Assembly (NCBI RefSeq): GCF_016595525.1
Contig: NZ_JAENII010000005.1
Coordinates: 237,849 to 301,848 of the forward strand
DNA length: 64,000 bases
Reading direction: 5' to 3'
From: Haloferula rosea
Lineage (GTDB): Bacteria > Verrucomicrobiota > Verrucomicrobiia > Verrucomicrobiales > Akkermansiaceae
Positions 18,189-26,832 of this stretch are shown here, piece by piece. The first letter of the stretch is position 1. Every line of letters begins with the position of its first letter. Made by a program: the position numbers and the translations under genes. The notes below the pieces were generated by a model. The model was not told the DNA's origin, searched no databases, and saw only the letters and a list, made by a program, of their open reading frames with translations.

Positions 18189-19382
18189 TCAGCGTCTGCG
18201 CTTGCGCCCGGCGGGGCGGCGCGGTTTGCGGACGGGCTTATGGTCGTCGTCCAGCAAGGCGGTGTAGGTGTAGTTGAAGTCTTCAAGCTTCCTGCGGGGA
18301 ATGGGCTGCTCGATGAAGACCTCGACCGACTTGGCGTATTCGAGTTCGTCGGCGGTGAGGATGGTGAAGGCGTCGCCTTCGGCTTCTGCCCGGCCGGTCC
18401 GACCGATGCGGTGGACGTAGTCTTCGGCGTTCTCGGGGACGCGGTAGTTGATGACGTGGGAGACGCCGGAGATGTCGATGCCGCGCGCTGCGACGTCGGT
18501 GGCGACGAGCACGTTGTATTTGCCTTCCTTGAATCCGGCGAGTGCCTTCATGCGGTCGGACTGGGAGATGTCGGAGTGCATGGCGATTGCCTTGCCTTCA
18601 CTCTCGTCCTGGATGAGCGAGCAGAGCTGGTCGGCTTCCTTCCGGGTGCGGGTGAAGATCATTACCGAGTGGTAGTCGGTCTTGTCGAGGAGCGCGAGGA
18701 TGAGGGCGTCGCGCTGGTCCATCGACACGGGGTAGAAGGCGTGGTTGACGGTCTTGGCCACGGCACGGCGTGCGATTTCGACGCTGACGGGATCGGTCAG
18801 GCACCAGGTGGCGAAAGTCTGGATGGCCGGCGGCATGGTCGCCGAGAAGAAGAGCGTCTGGCGGCCTTCCCACGGGCAGAGATTGACGATCTTGCGGACC
18901 TGGGGGAGGAAGCCCATGTCGAGCATGCGGTCGACTTCATCGAGGATGAGGCACTTGATCTCACCGAAGCGCATGGTGCCACGGAAGAAGTGGTCGACGA
19001 GGCGTCCCGGGGTGGCGACGACGATGTCGGCGACTTCGAGTTGGTCGCACTGGGTGCCGTAGCCCACGCCACCGTAGAGGAGGGCGACCTTGCAGCCGGT
19101 TTGCTTGCCGTATTTCTCGAACTGCTCGGCAACCTGGTGAGCCAGTTCGCGGGTCGGCTCGAGCACCAGGATCTGGGGTTTGTCGAGCGGCTGGATCTTG
19201 CTGAGGGTCGGGAGCGCGAAAGCGGCGGTCTTGCCGGTGCCGGTTTGTGAGGCGCCGATGACGTCCTTGCCTTCGAGAATCAGCGGGATGGCCTGAGCCT
19301 GAATTGGCGTCGGGTTATCATAGCCGGACTCGCGAACGGACTGGAGAACGGCGTCGGAAAGACCGAGAGAATCAAAACCCAT
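18189..19382 (-). CDS. DEAD-box ATP-dependent RNA helicase
   Basis: 397 aa, compact RhlE-like helicase. Q motif (YDNPTPIQAQAIP), Walker A (ASQTGTGKTAAF), PTRELA, TPGRL, a DEVD instead of DEAD box (LILDEVDRMLDMGF), SAT, ARGID and HRIGRTGR are all visible in order. It unwinds RNA duplexes in ribosome assembly or mRNA decay. The short C-terminal tail is highly basic (VRKPRRPAGRKRRR), typical for RNA binding. The DEVD variant is tolerated in the family. Confidence 0.93.
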   Translation of the reverse strand: MGFDSLGLSDAVLQSVRESGYDNPTPIQAQAIPLILEGKDVIGASQTGTGKTAAFALPTLSKIQPLDKPQILVLEPTRELAHQVAEQFEKYGKQTGCKVALLYGGVGYGTQCDQLEVADIVVATPGRLVDHFFRGTMRFGEIKCLILDEVDRMLDMGFLPQVRKIVNLCPWEGRQTLFFSATMPPAIQTFATWCLTDPVSVEIARRAVAKTVNHAFYPVSMDQRDALILALLDKTDYHSVMIFTRTRKEADQLCSLIQDESEGKAIAMHSDISQSDRMKALAGFKEGKYNVLVATDVAARGIDISGVSHVINYRVPENAEDYVHRIGRTGRAEAEGDAFTILTADELEYAKSVEVFIEQPIPRRKLEDFNYTYTALLDDDHKPVRKPRRPAGRKRRR

Positions 19383-19432
19383 GGCCGCGTTGCCTATCCG
19401 GGGCTGGCGATCCGGTCAAGGGCACTCTGTTC

Positions 19433-20275
19433 CTATCTGCTAGTTGGAGCCAAGGGGGAGTGGATGAGCAGGCATTCCTCGAGCAGCGGTTGGATCTCCG
19501 TGAGGAGGGGGGCTCCGCTGGAAATCTCGCTGCCGTGGTACTGCTGAATCCGGCGCAGCGCGTAGTCGAGGTCGGACTCGACAAGGCGATCGGGCGTGCC
19601 TCTGACGACGGCTGCGAGCATGAGGTCGTCGAGCTGGCGGAGGATGACCCTGAGGCCTTTGCCGAAGTCCATTTCGGTGGGGGCGGCTTCGCTACGGATG
19701 CGGTCGGAGATCCGGGCAATGGTCGAATGAACCTTGTGCGGGTTCACGTGGCGTGCGGGGTCGACGCTGGCAAAGGAGATCATGGAGAGCCGGTCACTCT
19801 CGAGCAGGTAGAGTTCCTCGATTCGGAAGCGGCCGGTCTTCTGCTCGACGATTTCTTCGTAGGTCCGGCTGGAAAGGAGGGCGCCGAAGCGCCAGGCGGT
19901 GCGCTGGAAGAAGTCGGGTGGGTCAAAAGGGCTGCCGGTGTGTTGCGCGAGCGTGCGGCGCATGGCCGAGCGGAGGGCTGCCTCGAAATCCTCGGGAAAG
20001 GCGTTGGCCGAGGTGGCGTTGGGGATGAGTGGGGCGAGCGCTTCGGCGAGATCAGCGTCGGTGTAGTCCACCGGCAGCTCGGGCGTCTGGGGCCGGGGGT
20101 TCGGTGGAGAATCCGGGGATCTCCTGCCTTCCACCGGCATGGGGCTGGCGGGCGACGTGGATGGCTGGTGGGGAGGCGCTGATGCTCTTCCGTCGAGAGA
20201 TGGGACGGGGAGGGCCGAGCGTTGCGGCATCGGCGGGGCGGGCTCCGCGGCGGCTGGGAGGGGGGGGAGGGTCAT
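19433..20275 (-). CDS. Unknown protein with Pro-rich N-terminus
   Basis: 280 aa. Residues 1-70 are Pro/Ser/Ala-rich and probably disordered (PPHQPSTSPASPMPVEG). The rest (about 75-280) is a helical domain of a type I do not recognise (FPEDFEAALRSAMRRTLAQH, IEELYLLESDRLSMISFASV). No signal peptide or membrane segment, so probably cytosolic. Its ATG overlaps the stop of the preceding coiled-coil gene (ATGA at 20272-20275), so the two are translationally coupled and probably work together. Confidence 0.7.
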   Translation of the reverse strand: MTLPPLPAAAEPAPPMPQRSALPVPSLDGRASAPPHQPSTSPASPMPVEGRRSPDSPPNPRPQTPELPVDYTDADLAEALAPLIPNATSANAFPEDFEAALRSAMRRTLAQHTGSPFDPPDFFQRTAWRFGALLSSRTYEEIVEQKTGRFRIEELYLLESDRLSMISFASVDPARHVNPHKVHSTIARISDRIRSEAAPTEMDFGKGLRVILRQLDDLMLAAVVRGTPDRLVESDLDYALRRIQQYHGSEISSGAPLLTEIQPLLEECLLIHSPLAPTSR

Positions 20276-20838
20276 GGCCGGCGGGTGGTGGGAAGGTGCT
20301 GGGCGACGGCCCGGGCGGCTGTGGCGAATTGCTCGAGGGCGATGCGCAGTTGCTCGGAGTTCTCGTCCGGGTGTTGCTTGAGCTCAGCGCGCATCCACTG
20401 GCGCATGTGGTCGAGCTCTGCCCGGAATTCGGCAATCAGGTGCGATTCCCGCTGCTGGAGGTGCTGCTGGAGGCGGCCCTGCCACTCTTGGAACCAGGGG
20501 CCGAGCTGGGCCTGAATTGCCCGTTGGGTCTCCTCTGCGGCTTCGCGTCGGGAGCGGGCGATGTGTTGGATTTGCTGGGCGAGTCGCTTGGTTTCCTCGG
20601 CCTGTCGGTTTCTCTCGACCTCGATGCTCTGGCGAAGGCGGCGGATCTCGAGTGCCTGCTCTTGCTGCGCGTGGGTGGATGGACTTGCCGTGTCGGCACC
20701 GGTCACGGGCATGGGGCGCAGGTTTTCCTCAAGCCGGGTGAGGCGCTGTTCCACGGCGTGAAACTGCCGTCCGACGATGATCTCGCGGATTTTTTCGACC
20801 TGCCGGGTCGCGGGGGGTGTGGGTGATGTCTGTGGCAT
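20272..20838 (-). CDS. Coiled-coil protein of unknown function
   Basis: 188 aa. An N-terminal segment with a VEKIREIIVGRQFHAVEQRL motif is followed by a long Gln/Glu/Arg-rich coiled coil (about 60-175: EQALEIRRLRQSIEVERNRQ). No membrane segment. Its stop overlaps the start of the next gene. A coiled-coil protein coupled to a helical partner suggests a scaffold or cytoskeletal role, but this is inference only. Confidence 0.7.
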   Translation of the reverse strand: MPQTSPTPPATRQVEKIREIIVGRQFHAVEQRLTRLEENLRPMPVTGADTASPSTHAQQEQALEIRRLRQSIEVERNRQAEETKRLAQQIQHIARSRREAAEETQRAIQAQLGPWFQEWQGRLQQHLQQRESHLIAEFRAELDHMRQWMRAELKQHPDENSEQLRIALEQFATAARAVAQHLPTTRRP

Positions 20839-21019
20839 GGGGGATGCGCACGGGGGGTGAACGAAGTGGAAAACTAAGCCGATTGGTGAGTTCGTGGAAG
20901 CGGAAGATGCGAGCTTCGCTTTGCAGAATGGTCAGGATTTCCTAAGAAAAGTTTTTTGAACCACTTCAGGGGTGAGTCGGTGAAAGACATCAGCCTCGAG
21001 ATGTGTTAAAGGACGCTCA

Positions 21020-21694
21020 ATGGCCGACGAGGAAGAGGAAAAAGACCCGAAGAAGAAGGAGGACAAGGTTCTCAAGGCGGCTTACGAGAAGACTCGGAAG
21101 AGCCTGATCGCTCGTCTCGACAACTGGGAGGATCAGCGGACCTGGGACGAGTTCTACCAAACCTACTGGAGGTTGATTTACGCGGTCGGGATCAAGGCGG
21201 GTCTGCGCCCGGAGGAGGCCCACGATTGTGTGCAGGAGACGATTCTCTCGATTGCCAAGCAGAGTAAGAAGAAGCTCTACGATCCCAATCAGGGGTCGTT
21301 CAAGACGTGGCTGATGAACATGACCCGCTGGCGGATCAATGATCAGTTCCGCAAGCGCAAGAAGGACACGGCGATGGCCGGTGGGGATTGGGAGAATGAC
21401 CGCAAGACGGCGGTGATTGACCGTTTCGAGGACCCGAAGGGGGATCTGCTGGCGCGTCTGTGGGATGTGGAGTGGAAGAAGAACGTCGCGGATGCCGCGC
21501 TGGCAAAGGTGAAGGCGCAGGTTTCGCCGAAACAGTATCAGATTTTCGACTACTACGTGGTGCGCCAATGGGAGGCGAAGCGGGTTCAGGAGCACTTGAA
21601 TGTGAGCATGGCCCAAGTCTATCTGGCCAAGCATCGGGTCGGTGCGGTATTGAAACGGGAGTTAGCCCGCCTCGAGGAGAATGCCGACGACTAG
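21020..21694 (+). CDS. Sigma-70-family (ECF-like) RNA polymerase sigma factor
   Basis: 224 aa. A charged N-terminal extension (MADEEEEKDPKKKEDKV) precedes region 2 (WDEFYQTYWRLIYAVGIKAG, EEAHDCVQETILSIAK, FKTWLMNMTRWRINDQFRKR) and a C-terminal region 4 with helix-turn-helix (VRQWEAKRVQEHLNVSMAQV). AAAGGA precedes ATG 21020. The last 14 nt overlap the Ser/Thr kinase gene, an arrangement seen when kinase and sigma factor form one signalling unit; the kinase may phosphorylate the sigma factor or its partner. No anti-sigma factor is visible. Confidence 0.88.
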   Translation: MADEEEEKDPKKKEDKVLKAAYEKTRKSLIARLDNWEDQRTWDEFYQTYWRLIYAVGIKAGLRPEEAHDCVQETILSIAKQSKKKLYDPNQGSFKTWLMNMTRWRINDQFRKRKKDTAMAGGDWENDRKTAVIDRFEDPKGDLLARLWDVEWKKNVADAALAKVKAQVSPKQYQIFDYYVVRQWEAKRVQEHLNVSMAQVYLAKHRVGAVLKRELARLEENADD

Positions 21695-24311
21695 AGCCCG
21701 CCCGGACCCAACGATCCCGGATCACGAGGTCCTGAGAAGGATCGGTGGCGGGGCGTATGGTGAAGTGTGGCTGGCGCGTGGGGTGACCGGTGCCTTGCGT
21801 GCGGTCAAGCTGCTGTGGCGCGAGGATTTCGAGGACGAGCGTTCGTTCGAGCGGGAGTTCGAGGGGATTCTCAAGTATGAACCGATTTCCCGGGATCACC
21901 CGGGGCTGGTCAATGTGCTGCACGTGGGGCGCAGTCCGGACGAGAAGTCGTTCTACTACTACGTGATGGAGCTCGGGGATGACATCATCTCCGGCTGCGA
22001 CATCAACCCGATCGAGTACGAAGCGCGGACGCTTCGCAATGACATCACCGGTGCGGCGGGCAAGCGGCTCGACACGGGGTTCTGCATCGAGGTCGGGCAG
22101 CGGCTGGCTGAAGCGCTCGAGCACCTCCATGAGCAGGGGCTGGCGCATCGCGATGTGAAGCCGGCCAACGTGATTTTCGTGAATGGCCGGGCCAAGTTGG
22201 CGGACATCGGCCTGGTGGCGGCGCGCGGGCAGCGGACCTTCGTGGGCACGGAGGGGTTCGTGCCACCTGAAGGACCGGGGTCTGCCCAAGCGGATGTGTA
22301 TTCGCTCGGCAAGGTCCTGTATGAGATGGCGACGGGGAAGGATCGCCTCGATTTCCCCGAGCTGCCGGATGAGTTGCCGCAGGGGGCGGAGCGGAAGGAG
22401 TGGTTGGCACTCAATCAGATCATTTGCGACGTGTGCGAGCCGCATGTGTCGCGCAGGACGATCAAGTCGGCGGGTGAGTTGGCCTCGGCTCTGGCGAACC
22501 TGCGCGCGGGCAAGAGAAGGCGTCGGCGCCGGCCTCTGGCCCCGCTCTTCGTGGCGCTCTTCCTGGGGAGTGCGATGATGTGGGGCGCGTGGGAGGTGGC
22601 GCATCGTGGTCCGTGGGCGGAAGCGCTTGGTCTGAAGGAGGTGGTGGTGCCGCCTGCCGAACGGATCCCTGCCTTCCTGAAGGTGACGAGCACTCCGGAT
22701 GGGGCGGACGTGATCGACGTGGTCGACAGTTCGGGCATGGGTGAATTGATCGGACGTACTCCGACGCGGGTGCTGGAGTCCTATGTGGGTGAGGACATCT
22801 CGTTCCGGATCCTGAAGGATGGTTACCGGCCGCATGAGATCCGCATGCTGGTGCCGGCCTCGGCTGCCGATGAGCCGCTGGTGATTTCCGCGGCGCTGAA
22901 GATTTTCTCCCCTCCGGCCCTGAGTGAACCCTGGGTGGATCACCTGGGTGTGGAATACCGACCGCTTGGGAACGGCCACGAGAGTGTCGGCTTCGTGACC
23001 GCCACGTCCTGGGAACCGTTTGTCGCGGCATCGCCCGAGATGGCGAAGCGATCGCAGGTCGTGGAGATCGATGTGGCGGGTGAGAAGAACGAGGTGGTCG
23101 TGGTTCCTCCGGGCGTCGCGAAGGCCTACTGCGACTGGCTGGTGAGCACGGGGATCGATCAGGGATACCTGACGGCGGACCACGAGGCTCTGCCGAAGTT
23201 CGAGGAGAAGTTCCAGCATCCCAAGCTCAGGGAGCAGGCGAGGAAGGGTGGTTGGCGACCCTTCCGTGTGGAAGTACGACGTATCCCGTACGGTCGTCTG
23301 ATGGTCGAGACACTGCCGCCGGGTGCGGAGATTTATGTGAATGGCGACAGCCAGGGGTCGGCTGATGGAACGCTGCTCGTCGACCGGGTGCGCCCGGGCC
23401 GGCTGGAGGTGACCGCTTCGCTGGAGGGCTACAAGTCGGAGACCCGGAAGATCGATGTGGGTCCGCGGGACACGCAGTTCCTGCAGATCCAGCTCGAGGA
23501 AAACAAGAGCGTGGTGCTGGGGCGTCCGTGGGAGAATTCTCTCGGCATGAGGATGGTGCCTGCGGGCAAGGAGTGGATGGCTTCAGCCTGGGAGACACGC
23601 CGTTCGGACTACGCGATGTTCGCTGAAGCGCGGGGGCTTCTGATGCCGCCGCCACCCGAGTGGTCGGTGGATGGCAATGAGGACCGATGGAACCGGCATC
23701 CGATCACCTCGGTGTCGCGGGAGGATGCCGAGCAGTTCTGTGAATGGCTGACCGAGAAGGAGATCAGCGAGGATCGGCTCAAGCGGTCGCTGGAGTATCG
23801 TTTGCCGACCGACCTCGAGTGGAGCGCGCTGGCGGGCCTGGTCGAAGAGGAGGATGCGTCGCCGGCCAAGCGCGACCAGCTGGCCCTCGACCGGCCGCGA
23901 TTGTTCATGTGGGGGCAGGACTGGCCACCTCAGGAGGTGGTGGGCAACCTTGCGGACCTGAGTTCCAATTTCTCCCTGAACCGGCAGTTGGAGGATTATC
24001 ATGACGGTTATCCGACCACCGCTCCGGTCGGATCCTTCCAGCCCAATGAGTTGGGGATCTACGACCTGTGTGGCAACGTGCAGGAGTGGGTGGAGGACGA
24101 CTATAGCCGCAATCCGCTGGACGACAGTGGGGTGCTGCGGGGTGGGGGGTGGTCTTCATTCCAGGAGTCGGACCTCGATGTGGGGGCCCGCAATCCCCAA
24201 CCGCCGACGGCGGTGGATCCGACCTATGGATTCCGGGTGGTGCTCGCGGAAAAGCGGCTCGACATCGTGGACGAGGAGGATTTGAACAGTGACCCTGATG
24301 GTGACGATTGA
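21681..24311 (+). CDS. Transmembrane Ser/Thr protein kinase with PEGA and sulfatase-modifying-factor-like domains
   Basis: 876 aa. Kinase domain about 12-275: Gly loop GGGAYGEV (22-29), Lys43 (AVKLLW), catalytic HRDVKPANV (Asp158, Lys160, Asn163) and DIG (175-177) in place of DFG. A basic stretch and one membrane helix follow (286-304). The extracytoplasmic part has a PEGA repeat (about 328-395), a degenerate SUMF1-like half (about 415-545), a second PEGA (about 555-615) and a complete SUMF1-like domain (about 625-865: ENSLGMRMVPAG, YRLPTDLEWSALAG, YDLCGNVQEWVEDD, LRGGGWSS). The Cys pair needed for formylglycine formation is absent, so this end is probably a ligand-binding sensor. It overlaps the sigma factor gene. 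Confidence 0.9.
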   Translation: MPTTRARPDPTIPDHEVLRRIGGGAYGEVWLARGVTGALRAVKLLWREDFEDERSFEREFEGILKYEPISRDHPGLVNVLHVGRSPDEKSFYYYVMELGDDIISGCDINPIEYEARTLRNDITGAAGKRLDTGFCIEVGQRLAEALEHLHEQGLAHRDVKPANVIFVNGRAKLADIGLVAARGQRTFVGTEGFVPPEGPGSAQADVYSLGKVLYEMATGKDRLDFPELPDELPQGAERKEWLALNQIICDVCEPHVSRRTIKSAGELASALANLRAGKRRRRRRPLAPLFVALFLGSAMMWGAWEVAHRGPWAEALGLKEVVVPPAERIPAFLKVTSTPDGADVIDVVDSSGMGELIGRTPTRVLESYVGEDISFRILKDGYRPHEIRMLVPASAADEPLVISAALKIFSPPALSEPWVDHLGVEYRPLGNGHESVGFVTATSWEPFVAASPEMAKRSQVVEIDVAGEKNEVVVVPPGVAKAYCDWLVSTGIDQGYLTADHEALPKFEEKFQHPKLREQARKGGWRPFRVEVRRIPYGRLMVETLPPGAEIYVNGDSQGSADGTLLVDRVRPGRLEVTASLEGYKSETRKIDVGPRDTQFLQIQLEENKSVVLGRPWENSLGMRMVPAGKEWMASAWETRRSDYAMFAEARGLLMPPPPEWSVDGNEDRWNRHPITSVSREDAEQFCEWLTEKEISEDRLKRSLEYRLPTDLEWSALAGLVEEEDASPAKRDQLALDRPRLFMWGQDWPPQEVVGNLADLSSNFSLNRQLEDYHDGYPTTAPVGSFQPNELGIYDLCGNVQEWVEDDYSRNPLDDSGVLRGGGWSSFQESDLDVGARNPQPPTAVDPTYGFRVVLAEKRLDIVDEEDLNSDPDGDD

Positions 24312-24708
24312 TCTCGACTACGAAGGCGGCCTGCATTGTGCCGCGAAGCACGGACCTTCGGGTTCGACCCTGACCACCGACGCTCCGGTCGACAACAATG
24401 GTCGCGGGGAGGCATTCTCTCCGACGGATCTGGTGGCAACGGCCCTTGGTGCCTGCATGATGACCGTGATGGGCATCGTCGCGGAGCGGAAGGAAATCGA
24501 CATGAAGGGAGCCAAGGTCACCGTGCGCAAGCACATGTCGGCCGACACCCCGCGTCGCATTTCGAAGCTGGAGCTGGATCTTACGCTACCGGTCGCAGCC
24601 GATCATCCCGAGCGCCCGATGCTTGAAGCGGCGGCCAAGGGATGTCCCGTGCATCACAGTCTTCACCCCGAGATCGAGGTGGTGATGAACTGGACCTGGG
24701 CCGGCTGA
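24289..24708 (+). CDS. OsmC/Ohr-family protein
   Basis: 139 aa. The fold is recognised from DAPVDNNGRGEAFSPTDLVATALGACMMTVMG (first Cys), KVTVRKHMSADTPRRISKLE and the second Cys in AAKGCPVHHSL. OsmC proteins reduce organic hydroperoxides with a paired-Cys active site. GTG 24289 is preferred because GAGGAGG at 24273-24279 is 9 nt upstream; ATG 24298 is an alternative. It overlaps the end of the kinase gene by 23 nt, so translation may be coupled; the functional link is unclear. Confidence 0.87.
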   Translation: MTLMVTIDLDYEGGLHCAAKHGPSGSTLTTDAPVDNNGRGEAFSPTDLVATALGACMMTVMGIVAERKEIDMKGAKVTVRKHMSADTPRRISKLELDLTLPVAADHPERPMLEAAAKGCPVHHSLHPEIEVVMNWTWAG

Positions 24709-24711
24709 CGC

Positions 24712-26694
24712 TCAGGGTTGCTTGGCGTAGACTTCGAGTTCGCGCAGGAAGCCGAACTTCGGATCGAACTGGTCCTGCTTCGGATGGGCGTCGATGAAGC
24801 CGACCCGGACGTGCCGGGCTGCCTGCGGGTCGAAGGTCAGTAGTTCACGGGATTCGGCTTTCGCGGGGAAGGCGTGGCGCCCCACTTCGGTGAAGGTCTT
24901 GCCGTCGCGGCTCAGGGAGATGCTGACCGTTCGGGTCGATCCGAAGGCGGGCGTTCCGATGCGCACGCGGTTGATCTCGTGACTTTCGCCGAGGTCCACG
25001 GTCACGTGTTTGGGGAAGTTGCCGAGTCCGGTCGCGTAGCAGCGGCCGGCTTGTCCGTCCCAGGTGCCATCGGTGAGGCCGCTGTCCCAGTTGCTGCGAT
25101 TCGGGTCACTGGACTTGTGGGGTTTTCCGGCAGCGACATTCGGGCCGAGGTCCGGGTCGTCCGGCCAGTGGGTGTGGAAGGCGGAGGCCGGCAGGTTGGC
25201 GCTGTTGACGAGATTTGGGGAAGCCAGCTTGGACCATGCGAAGCGGGCTTGGGTCGGGCGTTCGACGGCCGGGCTGGTGAGGGCGACGAGGTCCTTGCCT
25301 TCGAGGCTTGCTTCAGCGGCGTGGAATTGACCGTCGATGCCGGCGATTTCGAACCAGTCGGGTGCCTTGTCATCGCGCGTCTTGAGGCCATCGCCAACGT
25401 GCTGGAAGCGGATCCGGATGGTGGAGTCAGTCCGTTTGAAATCTGCGAAGAGAGGGCCGCTGGAAACGAGTTCCGACTCCCCGTAGGTGTGGGCGCGAGC
25501 GAGAAGCGACAGGCGCCGGCCGACCTCGGATTTGTTGCGCGGGTGGATGTCCTTCAGGTCGCCGATGTCGTTGATGATCGCCATTCCGGTGTGCGGAATT
25601 TCGAGTGCTTTGGTTTGAGCGACCCAGATTTTCGGCAGTGTGTCCTTCGGATCCTGTCCGTAGCTGAAGGGGGCGAGTTGGGCATAGAGGAAAGGGGCGT
25701 CCGGCCGTTCGAAACACTGGCGCCATCCCTCGATCAAGGCCTCCATTTTCCAGCGGTAGGCCATGCCATCATTTCGGTTGGACTCGCCTTGATACCAAAT
25801 GAAACCACGGACGGCGAATGGCTGAAGCGGGTGGATCATCGCCTGATAGGTGCCCATTTCGCCATTGTGGGCGATGCGCAGGCGGGGCGGTGCGGCGGGT
25901 GGCAGGGGAGGTGCGACGTCCTGCTTCAGGGCTTCATCGGCTTTCGCCATCCACTTGCGGGTGGCCTCGAGGTGTTTCTCGTTGGCGGCCCTGAAGGCCG
26001 GCGTGCCGGGAAGCCGGGGCAGGCGGCTTTTGTGGAGTTCTGAGAGCTCGGGAACGGCGGCGAAGCCTGCCTCGGGCGTCCAGGGTTCGATGCGGGATCC
26101 TCCCCACGAGCTGGCGATGACGCCGATCGGGACGTCGAGGTGATCGACAAGTTCGCGGCCGAAGAAGTAGGCGACCGCGGAGAAATCGATGACCGTCTGA
26201 GGTGTGGCATCCTGCCACTTGGCCTCCACGTCGAATTCGTTGGTGGCGGACAGCTTTCGGGGGACGTTGAAGATGCGGAGCTGGGGAATCGGGCCGCTTG
26301 CCGCGAGCTGCTGGTCCTCCGGGCGGGAGGCCTTGATCGCCCACTGCATGTTTGACTGACCGCTGGCGAGCCAGACTTCGCCGACGCGGACATCGGCAAT
26401 CGTGATCTTTTCGGCTCCGGCGGACACCTGCATGGCTTGTCCGGCTGGGTTCAGGGTGAGCGGGTCGAGGTCGACGCGCCAGTGCCCGTCGGCATCGGCA
26501 GAGGTCGACTGGGTCTGTCCGGCGAAGTGGATCTCGACCTGAACATTCGGATCCGCGAGTCCCCAAACCGGGGCTTTCATGTCCCTCTGGAGCACCATTC
26601 CGTCGGTAAATAGCGAGGGAAGCTGGAGTTTCGCGAGCGCCGGGGTGGCGGCGAAGAGGGCGATCGTCAGGAGCGTTCGAAAAGTCCGGGGCAT
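24712..26694 (-). CDS. Sialate O-acetylesterase-like (SASA) secreted esterase
   Basis: 660 aa from ATG 26694 with signal peptide (MPRTFRTLLTIALFAATPALA). SGNH/SASA esterase core: Ser114 in SGQSNMQW, then VAYFFGRELVDHL, GVIASSWGGSRIEPW and WYQGESNRNDGMAYRW. The last 150 residues form a discoidin/F5-8C-like carbohydrate-binding domain (VTVDLGESHEINRVRIGTPA, RHVRVGFIDAHPKQD). It deacetylates sialic acids or similar decorated sugars, consistent with glycan use by these bacteria. The frame is open beyond the ATG to 26919, but that part overlaps cysJ. It diverges from the cys operon. Confidence 0.9.
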   Translation of the reverse strand: MPRTFRTLLTIALFAATPALAKLQLPSLFTDGMVLQRDMKAPVWGLADPNVQVEIHFAGQTQSTSADADGHWRVDLDPLTLNPAGQAMQVSAGAEKITIADVRVGEVWLASGQSNMQWAIKASRPEDQQLAASGPIPQLRIFNVPRKLSATNEFDVEAKWQDATPQTVIDFSAVAYFFGRELVDHLDVPIGVIASSWGGSRIEPWTPEAGFAAVPELSELHKSRLPRLPGTPAFRAANEKHLEATRKWMAKADEALKQDVAPPLPPAAPPRLRIAHNGEMGTYQAMIHPLQPFAVRGFIWYQGESNRNDGMAYRWKMEALIEGWRQCFERPDAPFLYAQLAPFSYGQDPKDTLPKIWVAQTKALEIPHTGMAIINDIGDLKDIHPRNKSEVGRRLSLLARAHTYGESELVSSGPLFADFKRTDSTIRIRFQHVGDGLKTRDDKAPDWFEIAGIDGQFHAAEASLEGKDLVALTSPAVERPTQARFAWSKLASPNLVNSANLPASAFHTHWPDDPDLGPNVAAGKPHKSSDPNRSNWDSGLTDGTWDGQAGRCYATGLGNFPKHVTVDLGESHEINRVRIGTPAFGSTRTVSISLSRDGKTFTEVGRHAFPAKAESRELLTFDPQAARHVRVGFIDAHPKQDQFDPKFGFLRELEVYAKQP

Positions 26695-26811
26695 GGGTCC
26701 AATACGTTCGTGACGGTGGGTTCTTGCTGGGCTTGTGAAGACGTGGAAATCTGACATTTTCGCTTGCGCCGGCGGCCGATTCGCAAGACGTTCGCGCCGA
26801 AACATTACAAA

Positions 26812-26829
26812 CTTAAGTAGAAAACTAAG
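26812..26829. promoter_or_regulatory. Inverted repeat overlapping the cysJ ribosome-binding region
   Basis: CTTAAGT at 26812-26818 and ACTAAG at 26824-26829 form an imperfect inverted repeat in an otherwise AT-rich stretch. It lies directly before cysJ (ATG 26833), covering the AAGG ribosome-binding site. A regulator of sulfur assimilation could bind here, but no regulator gene is nearby. Confidence 0.3.
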
Positions 26830-26832
26830 GAA

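Noticed and set aside
21336..23219. 627-aa minus-strand open frame opposite the kinase
   Set aside because: Arg/Pro/His-rich shadow of a gene with full kinase motifs on the other strand.
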